Assembly (NCBI GenBank): GCA_945859605.1
Contig: OX243814.1
Span: 42,144,231-42,208,230 of the forward strand
Direction: 5' to 3'
Length of the DNA: 64,000 nucleotides
From: Lumbricus rubellus
Lineage: Eukaryota; Annelida; Clitellata; Crassiclitellata; Lumbricidae
In this document: positions 23,001 through 30,936 of the stretch, piece after piece
Position numbering within the stretch: position 1 is the first letter of the stretch
How the letters are laid out: each line of letters starts with the position of its first letter
Program-made: the position numbers and the translations under genes
Notes under the pieces: generated by a model
The model's database searches: none
The model's input: the letters and a program-made list of their open reading frames with translations, nothing else
What the model was told of the DNA's origin: nothing

Positions 23001-26000
23001 AAAGAGACACAGTGGAGGGCAAAATGGAGGGGAAGAAGAAGACCTAAGAAAAAGGTTCTTGGACTGGATGATGGAGGATGGATATGGAAAACTCAAAGAA
23101 AAAGCACAACATCGAGAAGAGTGGCGTCGTTGGGCATCTGGACCTGCCGAGAGGCAGCTAACCTAAAGAAGAAGACCCGTCATTGTCCAACACTCAGCAG
23201 CATATGTTGCAACTGTCCATATCAAACATTTTATCATCCTTATCTTTAGTTCCATTCTTATCTTTATCTTTAAGAACTAAAGATAAGCTGTTATTAAGGA
23301 TAATATCCTTAATAACAGATTAATGATTATATTATATTATAAGCCTCAGATCAACAAGTCTGTATATTACCATCAAGCTGGAAATCAAGGCATCGGTTAT
23401 GTGACGGCAAAACGTCATCGGAATGGAAACGAAGTACAACCACAGAGTTCATTCAAACGAAAAGTTCCCGCAGTAGGCTACTGTTCTTACACACTGACTA
23501 CAAAAACATGTCCAGGTGTTCTTTCACTAATTATTAACCCATTAGTGCCCGACGTCCGTTATAACGGACGCTCAGAAAACACGTTGCCAAAATTAGAGCT
23601 AACTGTATAATATAGTCATCACCATTTTTTTAAATTGGTGGGTCAATTGGCTATAGATTCCACTAATTTGATTGCCGGATTATGTGGATTAGAAATATTT
23701 TATTGCTTGTGCTAATGTGTCTATTGCAGCATGTCTAAAATCCTCGCTACCCTTAGCTATTATATTTATGTTTGGCATTGAACGAGGAGGAATTTAGAGA
23801 AAGTGTAAATGTTGTTTGTAGTAGCCATATTGGTCAATATCCTGACAAAATATTATCCCAATTGCCGCAAGTTTTCCAAAGGAAATTTTGATTGCAATGT
23901 AAGCGTCTGTTATAACGGACGTCGGGCACTAGCCCAGAGATGACGTTTCCTACAGCAAATCTCCATGCGCCATTGTTCCAGCAATTACCACCGTCATTGC
24001 ATTACTTGTAATATGAAGTAAGCATCAGCCTGCAGTTTATTCAGACTGGCGACTCACTATTTTGACATGAGTATTGTAGACTTTTGCAATTCCGACATGA
24101 GTTTGGGTACGGTGGGGCATGTACTGAAGGAGCCTGTACTTGAGGAACCTGTACACAGGTCAATTTACCTTGAAACCCATAGCAGCCAGGTGCAAAGAAC
24201 TAGTATCACGCCTCACTATGCTGATTATTTGCTGGCGTGATCGCTGTGTTGTAAGAAACTTTTACCTCACCCCCCGCCCCCGAGAGGAGACCGGACTCAA
24301 TCCCTGTCCTTCCTCTCCCAGGTCGACAATCCCATCCCGACGTAGGCTTGACTCATTTCTGGCTTCCTGTTTTGCACTTGGTTCAAGATGCGCTCACCCT
24401 GTACAGAACAATTAGAACATAATCCCAAAGTAGGCCTATATACTGTAGTTAGTCTTCAGTGCATGAACTGTTAGGATGGTGGACGAGGTCGTGTGCTGGG
24501 ATAGTCACACAGCCAGAAGAAAGCCATGTCTGTTTTTCAAACTTCCATGTTCCTACTCTACAATCAAGGCACGGGCGATGTGTTGATAAGTAAGATCGGC
24601 GCTATGCTGACACGATATGCATCAGGTAACGGAAATTGTTATGTCCAATCAGTCTACCTGTGTGACATAGCTTGGTATCTCTTACAAAGTTTACTAAGGC
24701 AGCAGAGGTTTGACTCAAGGCAACAGATGTAAGTGTGCACAAGTGTTATGGCGTACCATCCAGTACTCAAGTGCTTGGCGTACCATCCACCCAAGGTCAA
24801 CGTGCTGCTGCAGTCCTGTAAGCCTGATGTACAATGCGATGGTAACAATCATTGGAATGTACTAGGAAACACAAACTGCCATTGCAAGGCTTGAGAAACA
24901 TGATGGAAACCTTTACCATGGGAGCCACAAGTACTATCACAATACATGAAACGCTCGCAAATAAGCTGGTGCCCTGCACTTGGCATTAGGAAAATGAAGA
25001 TAATTAGCTAATGAAGTAAATAGATATTGCAAATCATCAAAAACATTCACCAACTTACCAAGCATTGTATGAAATAAGAAGAAGGCTTAATTCTCAATGG
25101 CAACCTAAGCACTGGGCTAGTGCCCGACGTCCGTTATAACGGACAGTATGGAAAGTACTGATAATGTAGCACGAATCAATAAATAAGTTATCAGCCATGT
25201 TACTGCACCAAGTTGTTGAGATTACTGAAACCACAACTTAATTTGTTGGGTTTTACCACTTTGGGCACTAATGGGTTAATACTGTGAAGTCCAGGAGTTT
25301 TTAACATGGTGTCAACTATAAATATGATTAAACATGAAAATCGACTCTGGTGACTTTCTTACCTGCAAGCGTGGGCAGTGCCCTGATAACCGATGAACTC
25401 CAGGTCGTGGTTTCCGTTTCAACATCGTTTATTGTGTAGTGATGATTTTAATAGGCTAGGCTCTTAAAACCCATGAATTTAATAGACGTAGACGCACTAG
25501 ATAAATTTCTATTATGAAAACCACGATTAAATTTGCATGCACATTGCACAGTCATGTGGCGAAAGTTCAATGTAGCACAGTCAGTTAGGCCTATGTCACT
25601 AGTTAGTTGGTAGGCCTAAATAGCAAATATGCTAATTGGTTTGTTCACTATATAGGTTAGTTAGAGAGTTATCTACGCCATTTTGAACCGTCATGGTTTC
25701 TTATTTTATTGTGTTCACCAACCCAACATTACCCCATGTCCATTTTCAATTGTCCAAAGAAATGAAGATTAACTACAACTTAAAACCGTGCCTTTGAATT
25801 TAGCATTTTTTCAGTTTTCACGTATATAACACGTTCCACGTAGCCTATATTGCCTATATTAAGGATTCGATATTTAAGTAGACAAAGTCCAAAATATACT
25901 TGAATGCATTAAATCCCTAGAAACGTTGTGCTGGTAGTAGCGTAGCCTTACCATGAGCAGGAAGAAACAGCGTCATTATGAAGAACCACTTTACGACTGA

Positions 26001-26003
26001 CAT
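11063..26003 (-). CDS. IgA: three-Ig transmembrane receptor with tyrosine-motif tail (6 exons)
   Basis: Exons, 5' to 3' on the minus strand, are 26003-25952, 16345-16019, 14628-14254, 13800-13531, 11959-11798 and 11271-11063. Every junction is GT-AG and phase 1, as usual for Ig-domain exons. The joined frame is open for 464 aa. Exon 1 is a signal peptide ([17 protein letters not shown]). Ig1 (about 19-126) is V-like with C39, W49 and DAGSYIC ending at C101. Ig2 (127-251) contains [10 protein letters not shown] at its end. Ig3 (252-341) has [13 protein letters not shown] and CKATNNFGE, an I/C2-set signature. A transmembrane helix spans about 367-390 and stops at KQRMK. The 69-aa tail has tyrosines in EYAEL (Y418), NYANTN (Y433), TAYTDL (Y444) and YENQQ (Y460), which resemble ITIM/ITSM and YxN SH2-binding sites. 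It is probably a cell-surface recognition or signalling receptor, with unknown ligand. Intron 1 (9.6 kb) holds a copia element inside a hAT element and a piggyBac-like element. The first exon is distant but matches IgB exon 1 closely. Confidence 0.85.
12153..13137. mobile_element. piggyBac-like non-autonomous element, family 1
   Basis: It is flanked by TTAA on both sides (12149-12152 and 13138-13141). The 16-bp terminal inverted repeats are CCCTCGGGCTACCAAG and, at the other end inverted, CCCTCAGGCTACCAAG. TTAA target and CCC termini are hallmarks of piggyBac elements. Inside are two direct repeats of about 100 bp (near 12410-12500 and 12590-12690) containing ACCGGAAGTGCTCAAAATAA, and GGGGGTGG-type subterminal motifs. 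No transposase is present. It lies in the IgA intron between Ig3 and the transmembrane exon and is absent from the same intron of IgB. Confidence 0.88.
13195..13425 (+). mobile_element. tRNA-derived SINE, family 2 (IgA copy)
   Basis: The 5' part looks like a degenerate tRNA head, with a B-box-like GGAGTTCAAGTCC at 13246-13258 after an A-box-like start. A body containing TCTAGATATCTGCTACGTGTGCG and ending near AAGTCGCAGAGC follows. The same sequence lies at 32505-32740, at the same place in IgB. Confidence 0.75.
15784..15830. repeat. Perfect 22-bp inverted repeat (hairpin)
   Basis: Arms 15784-15805 and 15809-15830 are perfect reverse complements with a 3-nt loop (TAGCCTAGGTTATGTTG at the left). 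Another partial arm repeat follows directly. It lies in IgA intron 2, close to the V-domain exon. Confidence 0.9.
16346..16629 (-). other. IgA intron 1, 3' part
   Basis: Short intronic stretch between the V-domain exon acceptor and the hAT-type element. Nothing recognised in it. Confidence 0.5.
16700..17572. repeat. Minisatellite, about 31-bp unit
   Basis: About 27 imperfect copies of a unit such as AGTTGTCAAAATTTCTGAAG followed by ACACCTTTTTT, inside the hAT-type element. Similar TTTTAGTCGTC/AAAATTTCTGA words occur within other mobile repeats in the window (2700, 38600, 52720). Confidence 0.9.
17785..17924 (+). repeat. 5' LTR of copia element
   Basis: 140 bp beginning TGTTAG and ending ATCA (TG...CA). 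It differs from the 3' LTR by a single base (CTCACG versus CTCTCG). Confidence 0.97.
17925..17938 (+). promoter_or_regulatory. Primer-binding site of copia element
   Basis: GGTTATGGGCCCAG directly follows the 5' LTR. It is complementary to the anticodon stem-loop region of initiator Met tRNA, the internal tRNA segment used by Drosophila copia. Confidence 0.8.
18114..22076 (+). CDS. Copia gag-pol polyprotein, intact
   Basis: One frame of 1320 aa holds all expected parts in copia order. Gag (from MAESNETKF) ends with a zinc knuckle [14 protein letters not shown] at about 229-242. The protease has FIDSGATTH at about 295. The integrase has an HHCC finger (HVWHRRLGH from 431, then CEHC) and catalytic D499, D562 and E598, giving exact DX62DX35E spacing. 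Reverse transcriptase has YVDD at 1005-1008. RNase H has [20 protein letters not shown] and LYEDNQG. It makes the capsid and enzymes for retrotransposition. Integrase before RT is diagnostic of Ty1/copia. No stop or frameshift is seen, so it may be active. The start is the first ATG after the primer site, with gag homology from the N-terminus. Confidence 0.97.
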   Translation: MAESNETKFTITKLNNSNYQVWKFKVKMLLIKDDLWTVVNDDTPDPVPDGWQRKNEKAQCTISLSVEDNQLIHICNCNSARGMWRELQKVHERSNLSSKMYLRKKLYKIKLQINQNMQEYISAALQLVEQLRGVGEEVTDQQVATLLLCGLPDEYETLITALEAREEDELTLEYVKNKLVDAYKRKKDSENDSTEAKDESAMYSSNTRPSNRTNYRHGNQHKDRETRSCFVCKKQGHLKVDCRVWKARMEQENKQPKLKHKAKNVATERLSDPGNGDTNHSSYTIGIGQRTSDWFIDSGATTHMTNNLNFFTELDQTKSDKIYIANGTCLIADGIGNGFLECILDNGTVNRIKVTNVLYSQGLTGSLLSVKQLASKGKEIQFSGNQCSIKYNGKLLAVGKSENNLYKLSCKNIPEVANMAKFETKHENCIHVWHRRLGHRDPNAVKDINKQGIATGIQIQECNVKVKCEHCIKGKATQKPYPEASTHRTKHPLDLIHSDVCGPMKTMSSGGSKYLVTFIDDFSRYTKCYLIQRKDEVFGRFQEFIAEVSNKFQRKPKILRSDNGGEYTGNKLRNYLKQEGIQLQTSVPYSPSQNGVAERKNRSIIEMAKCMLLDAALPLKYWGEAVMTAVYLQNRLPTKATDKTPFELWNEEKPDLSHIRIFGCKAFAYIPKEKRTKFDDRAIEAILVGYSEQSKGYRLLLKDSNRIIISRSVTFDEHESDGMTITEVIINPENTELKSEPVKNENEVKTQMPTENVNQVNEDDKNETADAEITDENVVQPRRSTRSNKGIPAERLSLMVQNEIRKEPSSWNEMKILTENEQKNWMRAAEEEMNSHKENETWVLCDLPAEKKAIDCKWVFKLKHDAEGNVRHKARLVAKGFSQKFGEDYEDTFAPVARHTTLRTLLTVAASKNLKVNHFDVKTAFLNGEIKEELYMNQPEGFTEIGQEQKVCKIKKAIYGLKQSARSWNQKIDSILKSDGFQQSEADLCLYTKKCNNVIVYILLYVDDLLICGNAEMIKKTANMLSQQFEIKDLGEVSLYLGIQIEKDKQGNYLISEINKIQEVISEFGLMNANGCATPMHVDYLNITGEENLLSSNEQYRQAVGALLYIATTTRPDMAAAVSILCRKVNSPRQCDWTAVKRVIRYLKETINWKLKLEAVGDLKLIGYVDADWAGDRSDRKSTSGYLFKLGEGVISWISKKQISVALSSTEAEYIAASLASQELVWLRQLLYDLHIPCIESTTLYEDNQGCIKIASNEKISARTKHIDVRHHHLRDLQFRGIINLEYCPSDQMLADIMTKPLTRDKLCNLRDRIGLCLDN
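22104..22112 (+). promoter_or_regulatory. Polypurine tract of copia element
   Basis: A purine-rich GAGTGGGGG run directly precedes the 3' LTR, the expected plus-strand primer position. Confidence 0.75.
22113..22252 (+). repeat. 3' LTR of copia element
   Basis: 140 bp, TG...CA, one mismatch to the 5' LTR, followed by the ATTAT target duplication. Confidence 0.97.
22500..22977. other. Intronic, probable decayed retroelement
   Basis: GC-richer than its surroundings, with a 110-codon open frame that I do not recognise. It runs straight into the LINE 3' end that follows, so it may be rearranged LINE sequence. Nothing firm. Confidence 0.3.
22978..23176 (+). mobile_element. LINE 3' end fragment (second LINE family), copy 2
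   Basis: The frame reads [19 protein letters not shown], then [20 protein letters not shown] and stop at 23164-23166, with an AAAGAAGAAG tail. The upstream part is frameshifted relative to this. It matches the fragment at 2434-2556. Confidence 0.65.
23288..23318. repeat. 14-bp perfect inverted repeat
   Basis: CTGTTATTAAGGAT, AAT, ATCCTTAATAACAG. Just upstream CTTATCTTTAGTT and AACTAAAGATAAG form a second inverted pair. Confidence 0.85.
23538..25275. mobile_element. piggyBac-like element, family 2, probably composite
   Basis: It is flanked by TTAA (23534-23537 and 25276-25279), with a perfect 13-bp inverted repeat CCCATTAGTGCCC at both ends. The palindrome GTCCGTTATAACGGAC lies at 23554-23569 and, with its neighbours, recurs inverted near 23905-23930 and again at 25130-25144. 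The last two copies also share an outward CTAGCCCAG/CTGGGCTAG pair. This suggests a short 390-bp element fused with or split by another copy. No transposase frame is seen. It lies in IgA intron 1. Confidence 0.82.
25276..25951 (-). other. IgA intron 1, 5' part
   Basis: AT-rich intron between the piggyBac-like element and exon 1. It contains several TAGGCCTA words and no supported exon. Confidence 0.5.
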
Positions 26004-27056
26004 GACTGCATTAAATATAGGCCTATAATACTTTCTCATTAAAGTATGGATACCAATATTATTTATAACGTCGATACGACCAATTCTCAATATATCTACT
26101 TCAATTTAATTCCCAAGAGGATTCTTCATGCATACAATATGTAATATAATTAAGCTTATTTGCTAAAATGACTAGAATAATGATGAGTCTATTTTTGGCT
26201 TGAAATAATTTACCTAAGTAGGCTATGGGCAAAAACGTTATTGCGGCGATTGCAGTCAGAATTATGGCTGTGTCCTGTTTCTCTTTGTTTTCTAAAAACA
26301 CCAATAATATTATGTGATCTAGGACAATCATGATATTGGAAATTGTAATTATTATCTGACCAGTATTTCATTTTCATTGTTTTGTAGGCCTGCTTAAGTG
26401 CTGATCAGTGAACTCCACTGACTTAACTCAGTTATGGAGGCAATCGATTATTTCGACTTCGAAACAGGGCCACATGCTATATAATTATAGGGGGCCTATT
26501 CCGATGTTTTCGTTTGGTAATATCCTGCAGACATTTTTCTTTGAGATCTTATTAGGCCTATATAATTATCAGCGGTCAGTTTGAGTCCTCATAACTGCGA
26601 TTGATGCAGGACATAGCCTTTTTGGGATTGGGTCCGGAAGGTCATTTTTAGGGTGTGTCTTCGTTAAATAAAATTACGGATTTATACTGGGGACTTAAAG
26701 TCTTGGTGTTAATAAATAACCCATCTGCAATCCATATGCTGTTTAGGACTTCCTGCAATTGCCGTCAATTTCGCTGTCATCTGACTACGCTTATCATCTC
26801 GAAAGTAAAACCCATAACTTCCCTATGCCGACTGGCGACATTCGCGGTCACTGTTATTGGTATGCTTATGTGGTTATCATAAGTCATAAATTAACGAAAT
26901 GACCTGCCGCTCACATGGCAGTGTAATTATATGCACATGATGCGCTCTAGTCAGCATTCGTATAAGTAAATAAAAAGTCAGTAGTCATCATCATCATAAA
27001 CCGTGGGCTCAGCGCCCGTAGGTGTCCGAAGCAGTACTGTTGTGTATTATATTGTA
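26004..27056. other. Upstream region of IgA, shared with IgB
   Basis: Sequence upstream of IgA exon 1 is recognisably related to that upstream of IgB. Examples are CATAAATTAACGAAATGACC at about 26886 and CACAAATTAACGGAATGGCC at about 37786. The IgB side holds an inserted MITE (36985-37337) whose empty site is visible here near 26240-26255. The promoter should be in this block, but no clear TATA box was identified. Confidence 0.5.
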
Positions 27057-27125
27057 ACCGAGTATTTGTAAAGCGCATCTAGTAGGTTGAACTTGAACTG
27101 TTCAGAAGCGCTCCCAGTGCGTAAG
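27057..27125 (-). mobile_element. LINE 3' tail fragment
   Basis: The segment GTATTTGTAAAGCGCATCT followed by AGAAGCGCTCCCAGTGCG is the reverse complement of the LINE tail at about 56500-56560, whose CGCACTGGGAGCGCC and AGGCGCTTTATAAAA blocks correspond. It is only a terminal piece. Confidence 0.55.
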
Positions 27126-27149
27126 GCCAGACACCGCCAAAAGAGGAAC

Positions 27150-27168
27150 AGAGATAGAGAGAGAGAAA

Positions 27169-27206
<38 letters not shown>

Positions 27207-27235
27207 AGAAGAAGAAGAAGAAGAAGAAGAAGAGT
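27150..27235. repeat. (GA)n(GAA)n microsatellite
   Basis: A GA dinucleotide run passes into GAA triplets. Both strands give spurious Arg/Glu or Leu/Ser frames. Confidence 0.95.
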
Positions 27236-28183
27236 GACTGCTACAGAGAGAGCTGTAGAGCGAACAGAAGGAGAAAGAACATTCCAGAGGTCAGGAAGGT
27301 AGACGGTCGCCATACAAACCTACGCAGAGAATTTAGCATCGATCATCAGATCTGATCGTACCCTAACTTAAATTTTTTATTAAAGCTATGCTGTGATAGG
27401 CATCTATAATACGTTGTTTGATTAGTTTGCAATAACCTTTTGCTTTCTCAAAAAATCTATTTCGGGAGTCCATCTGTTACATAGGGCCTATAGCTTCCAT
27501 CCACCCTCGTCCTTCCTGAACTTCCATCTTTTCAGCATCAAGCGACTTGCCACGCCGCTAACTCAGATATTGATGCCTGCCACACAAATGTCTCATAAAA
27601 ATGCATTCCAATACTGAGTTTCAGCCAGTCGGGAGACTCTGTGTCTCGAGGAGCCTGACTTTGTATCGGGGAAGACTCAGGGGCGGAAACCTAGGGGGGG
27701 ACAGGGGGGGACGGTCCCCCCCAAAGAAGACGTTGGGGGGGACGGCCCATGCATTTGTCCCCCCCCAATGTTCAAGCGTTAGGACATGTACACAATCTTC
27801 AGTAGGGAACTAGAGAAAAAAGTTTAGCAGATGAAGTAAATATTTATAATGTTATGAACTCCAGAGCAATCCAGGCACTAACCAAAAGTTATTAAGTCCC
27901 ACATTGGATAGTTTGCGAACATTATACTGTATAGATAAGACACCTCTTTTAACTCATTTCCAATTATTATAAAGACTTGAAAACACCCAACGTCACAAAC
28001 TCACAACGTCACATGTCGGGTTTCTGCTAAATTCAATTCAGCTTCTCTTCAGGCTCAAATCAGCGTCATGTTCAACATCAGAAGTAAAAGGAAAAGTTAA
28101 TACGTAAATAAGTAAGTAAGTAAGTATTTTGTTTATTGTTCCTCTGGAAAACGAACAGTGGGACATAGAACATCATTGGGTCC

Positions 28184-29657
28184 ATGGGCGGAGTTTATAA
28201 CGGGCTAGGGGGCTCAAACCCCTCAAGAAGACCCAGATTCAGGTCTGTCACAAGGAAAATGGTATAGTTTCCGGGGTTAGCCCCCAATAAATTTTCACGA
28301 GCGAAACTTGAATCCGATGATTAACGCTTTTTTATCCAGGAAAAATAGCATGGTTGTTGTGAAACTTCAATTAAAGTCGTTCACTAAAACGGGTGTGTCC
28401 GGAAAGTTAGTATGGTTTCATGAGATTTCTATTAAACTCGACGTGTGTAAGGAAAAAGAATGGTTTTTATGAGATTTCAACTCTATGACCAAGAAAAGGT
28501 CGACACACTTTTTGTCTGAAAAATAATATGGTTTTGTGAGATTTAAATAAACTCCCAAAAAATATGTTTACGCAAAATAGTATGGTTTTTATGAGAATTT
28601 AACAAATTTCGATGACTAAAAAAGGTGTTTACGGAAATATTATGGTCTTATGAGATTTCAATTAAACTCAATGACTAAAAAAGGTGTTTACGCGAAATAG
28701 TAAAGTTTTTATGAGACTTAAATTAAACTCGATGACCAAAGAAGGTGTCTTCGGAAAATAGTCAAGATCTATGATATTTAAATATAACAATATGACTAAA
28801 AAAGGTGTTTACGGAAAAAAACATGGTTTTACGATATTTCAATTAAACCCGGTCACTAAAAAAGGTATTACGCAAAATAGTATGGTTTTTATGAGATTAC
28901 AATTGTTCTCGATAATAAGAAAGGTGTTTACGCAAATTAGTATGGTTTTATAAGATTCAAATAAAAATTGATGACTGAAAAATATGTTTACGCAAAATAG
29001 TATGGTTTTATAAGATTTTAATTAAACTCGATGAGTTGATGTCTAAAAAAGGTTTTTACGCAAAAAAGTATGGTTTTATGAGACTTCAATTAAACTCGAT
29101 GACTAAAAAAAGTGTTTACGGAAAAAAAATATGGTTTTGTGATATTTCGATTAAATTGGATCACTAAACAGGTGTTTACGCAAAATAGTATGTTTTTTTA
29201 TGAGATTTCAGTTAATCTCGTTGACCAAACAAGGTGTTTACGCAAAAAAAAATGGTTTTTATGAGATTTTAATTTAATTCGATTACTAAAAAAGGTGTTT
29301 ACACAAAATAGTATGTTTCTAAGATTTAAATTAATCTCGATGGCTAAAAAAGGTGTTTACGCTAAATAGTATCGTTTTTATGAGATTTCAATTAAACTCG
29401 ATGACTAAAAAAAGGTGTTTACGGTAATTAGTATGGTTTTATGATATTTCAAATAAACTACTTGACTAAAAAAGGTGTTTACGTAAGATAGTATGGTTTT
29501 TATTAGATTTAAATTAAACTCGATGACTAAAAAGGCTCATTAACTTTTGATTCGAGAAAAAAATTCCGGCGCCGCTCAATCTGGACCAAGTCTCCGCCTC
29601 ATATCCAAACTTTAATTTTGTTTAGCCCCCAAAAATGTAAACCAAACTCCGTCCACG
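28184..29657. mobile_element. Nested GGGCGGAGTTT element carrying a minisatellite
   Basis: The left end ATGGGCGGAGTTTATAAC and the inverted right end (AAACTCCGTCCAC at 29644-29656) frame the segment. The same left end occurs at 2632, 7203 and 58064. It is embedded in the hAT-type element 27678-30447. I could not find a clear target duplication for it, so the exact limits are approximate. Confidence 0.65.
28330..29540. repeat. Minisatellite, about 60-bp unit, ~20 copies
   Basis: The unit contains ACTAAAAAAGGTGTTTACGC, AAAATAGTATGGTTTTTATG and AGATTTCAATTAAACTCGATG in that order, with many point changes and small indels between copies. Confidence 0.92.
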
Positions 29658-30447
29658 ATTTGGTCTCTTGAACGGATTTAATCTATGCATAATGAGAGTT
29701 GGCAGGGCTTTTAAACGTGCAAGTTCACATAGAAGTGTTGATTTTAAATAAAATGGCAGTTATAATGGTCTTAGACAGTTGTAAAATCACATCCTCGCAG
29801 CAAAAAATAGTTTTGAAAAAGTCATTGTCATCTGGTTGGCAGTTATTTACCAGGGTAGATCAAAAGGCTGAGAAAAAGTCATGCAGTTCTGTAACGGAAT
29901 TCTTTTGATATGCTCTGATAGTATGTATATAATAATTATAGACAAGAGTAGATTTTCATTCCTATCAGTGTTTTCTTTTTAGTTTTTCTATTAAACATAA
30001 TTTGCATGTAATAAATTAACGCAAATATTTTAGTCATGAATTTGAGTAATATTCACTACATAGCATGATTTTCTTATATATATTTTTGATTGATTGCATT
30101 ACAGAGGTGTCTATGTTAAATGCATAGATAGTTTTTTTGCAAAACTGTTTTGCGAAATTTAGCACATTCCATCATTATATAAATTTGTGATATCAGCATT
30201 AAAAAGGTGTCTAATACAATCTGCACTCCGATCGTGTTCAATAACAAATTACAGTTTGAACTACTTCTATTGGGACTAAGAAAATGGATAATTTTTCATT
30301 TTTGACGACAGCTAAAAAGCTACAATTAGGTGTGAATATTAAAAACAACCTTAATTCACCCCTCCCAACTCGGTGCTTCGCGCTTCAGCGATCGTCTTTC
30401 AGCCGCTCGTCCGTCCCCCCAAAGTTCGGACCAGGTTTCCGCCCCTG

Positions 30448-30936
30448 GGAAGACTTGATATCGTGAGATTCGTGACATCGGCAACAAGTAAATAAAACAG
30501 CTACTATTTCCAAACAGATAATTGCTTTGAACACAGGGAGAGCCAATTTAACACGATAGTCTCTTAACTCTTTCGCGGCGATTGGAGCCGATAGTGACCG
30601 CACAACAAAACGCACCCGTTTGTCGGATAATGTAGATAGTTTTAGAATTCTATTTACATATTTCGCTTTGGGACATGCAGGACAATTAGTGTTGGTAGAC
30701 AAATGCAATTACTGAAAATCCAGAAACTTTGGCTACTTGGATAATTAATTACTTAAATCCATTTATGGACTTCGAAGCAAAAGCAAGACAACTATAAATC
30801 GCAGTGATAGAGTGATGAGTATTATATGGCAAAATGATCTGGTATAGTAAGCTTATACATCTTTGAACTCGTTCTGTTCTGGATCCAGAGTTTTATGTTT
30901 TCTCATGCTGCTGTCCCTACTTGAACGGACTACAAT
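30448..30936. other. Intergenic between the hAT element and IgB
   Basis: No supported exon. This is the 3' flank of IgB, transcribed leftward. Confidence 0.45.

Larger units (their letters stand above)
27678..30447. mobile_element. hAT-type element with perfect 8-bp TSD
   Basis: A perfect 15-bp inverted repeat, CAGGGGCGGAAACCT, lies at both ends. It is flanked by identical 8-bp GGAAGACT (27670-27677 and 30448-30455). It is 2770 bp long and encloses a GTGGGCGGAGTTT-family element at 28184-29657. Subterminal regions are rich in runs of C or G (GTCCCCCC). No transposase frame is evident. Confidence 0.9.

Noticed and set aside
23323..23610. 95-aa frame upstream of and into the piggyBac-like element
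   Set aside because: It runs across the TTAA/TIR boundary at 23537, so it cannot be an ancestral gene, and shows no known domain.
27047..27313. Arg/Glu-rich and Leu/Ser-rich frames
   Set aside because: They arise from the GA/GAA microsatellite.
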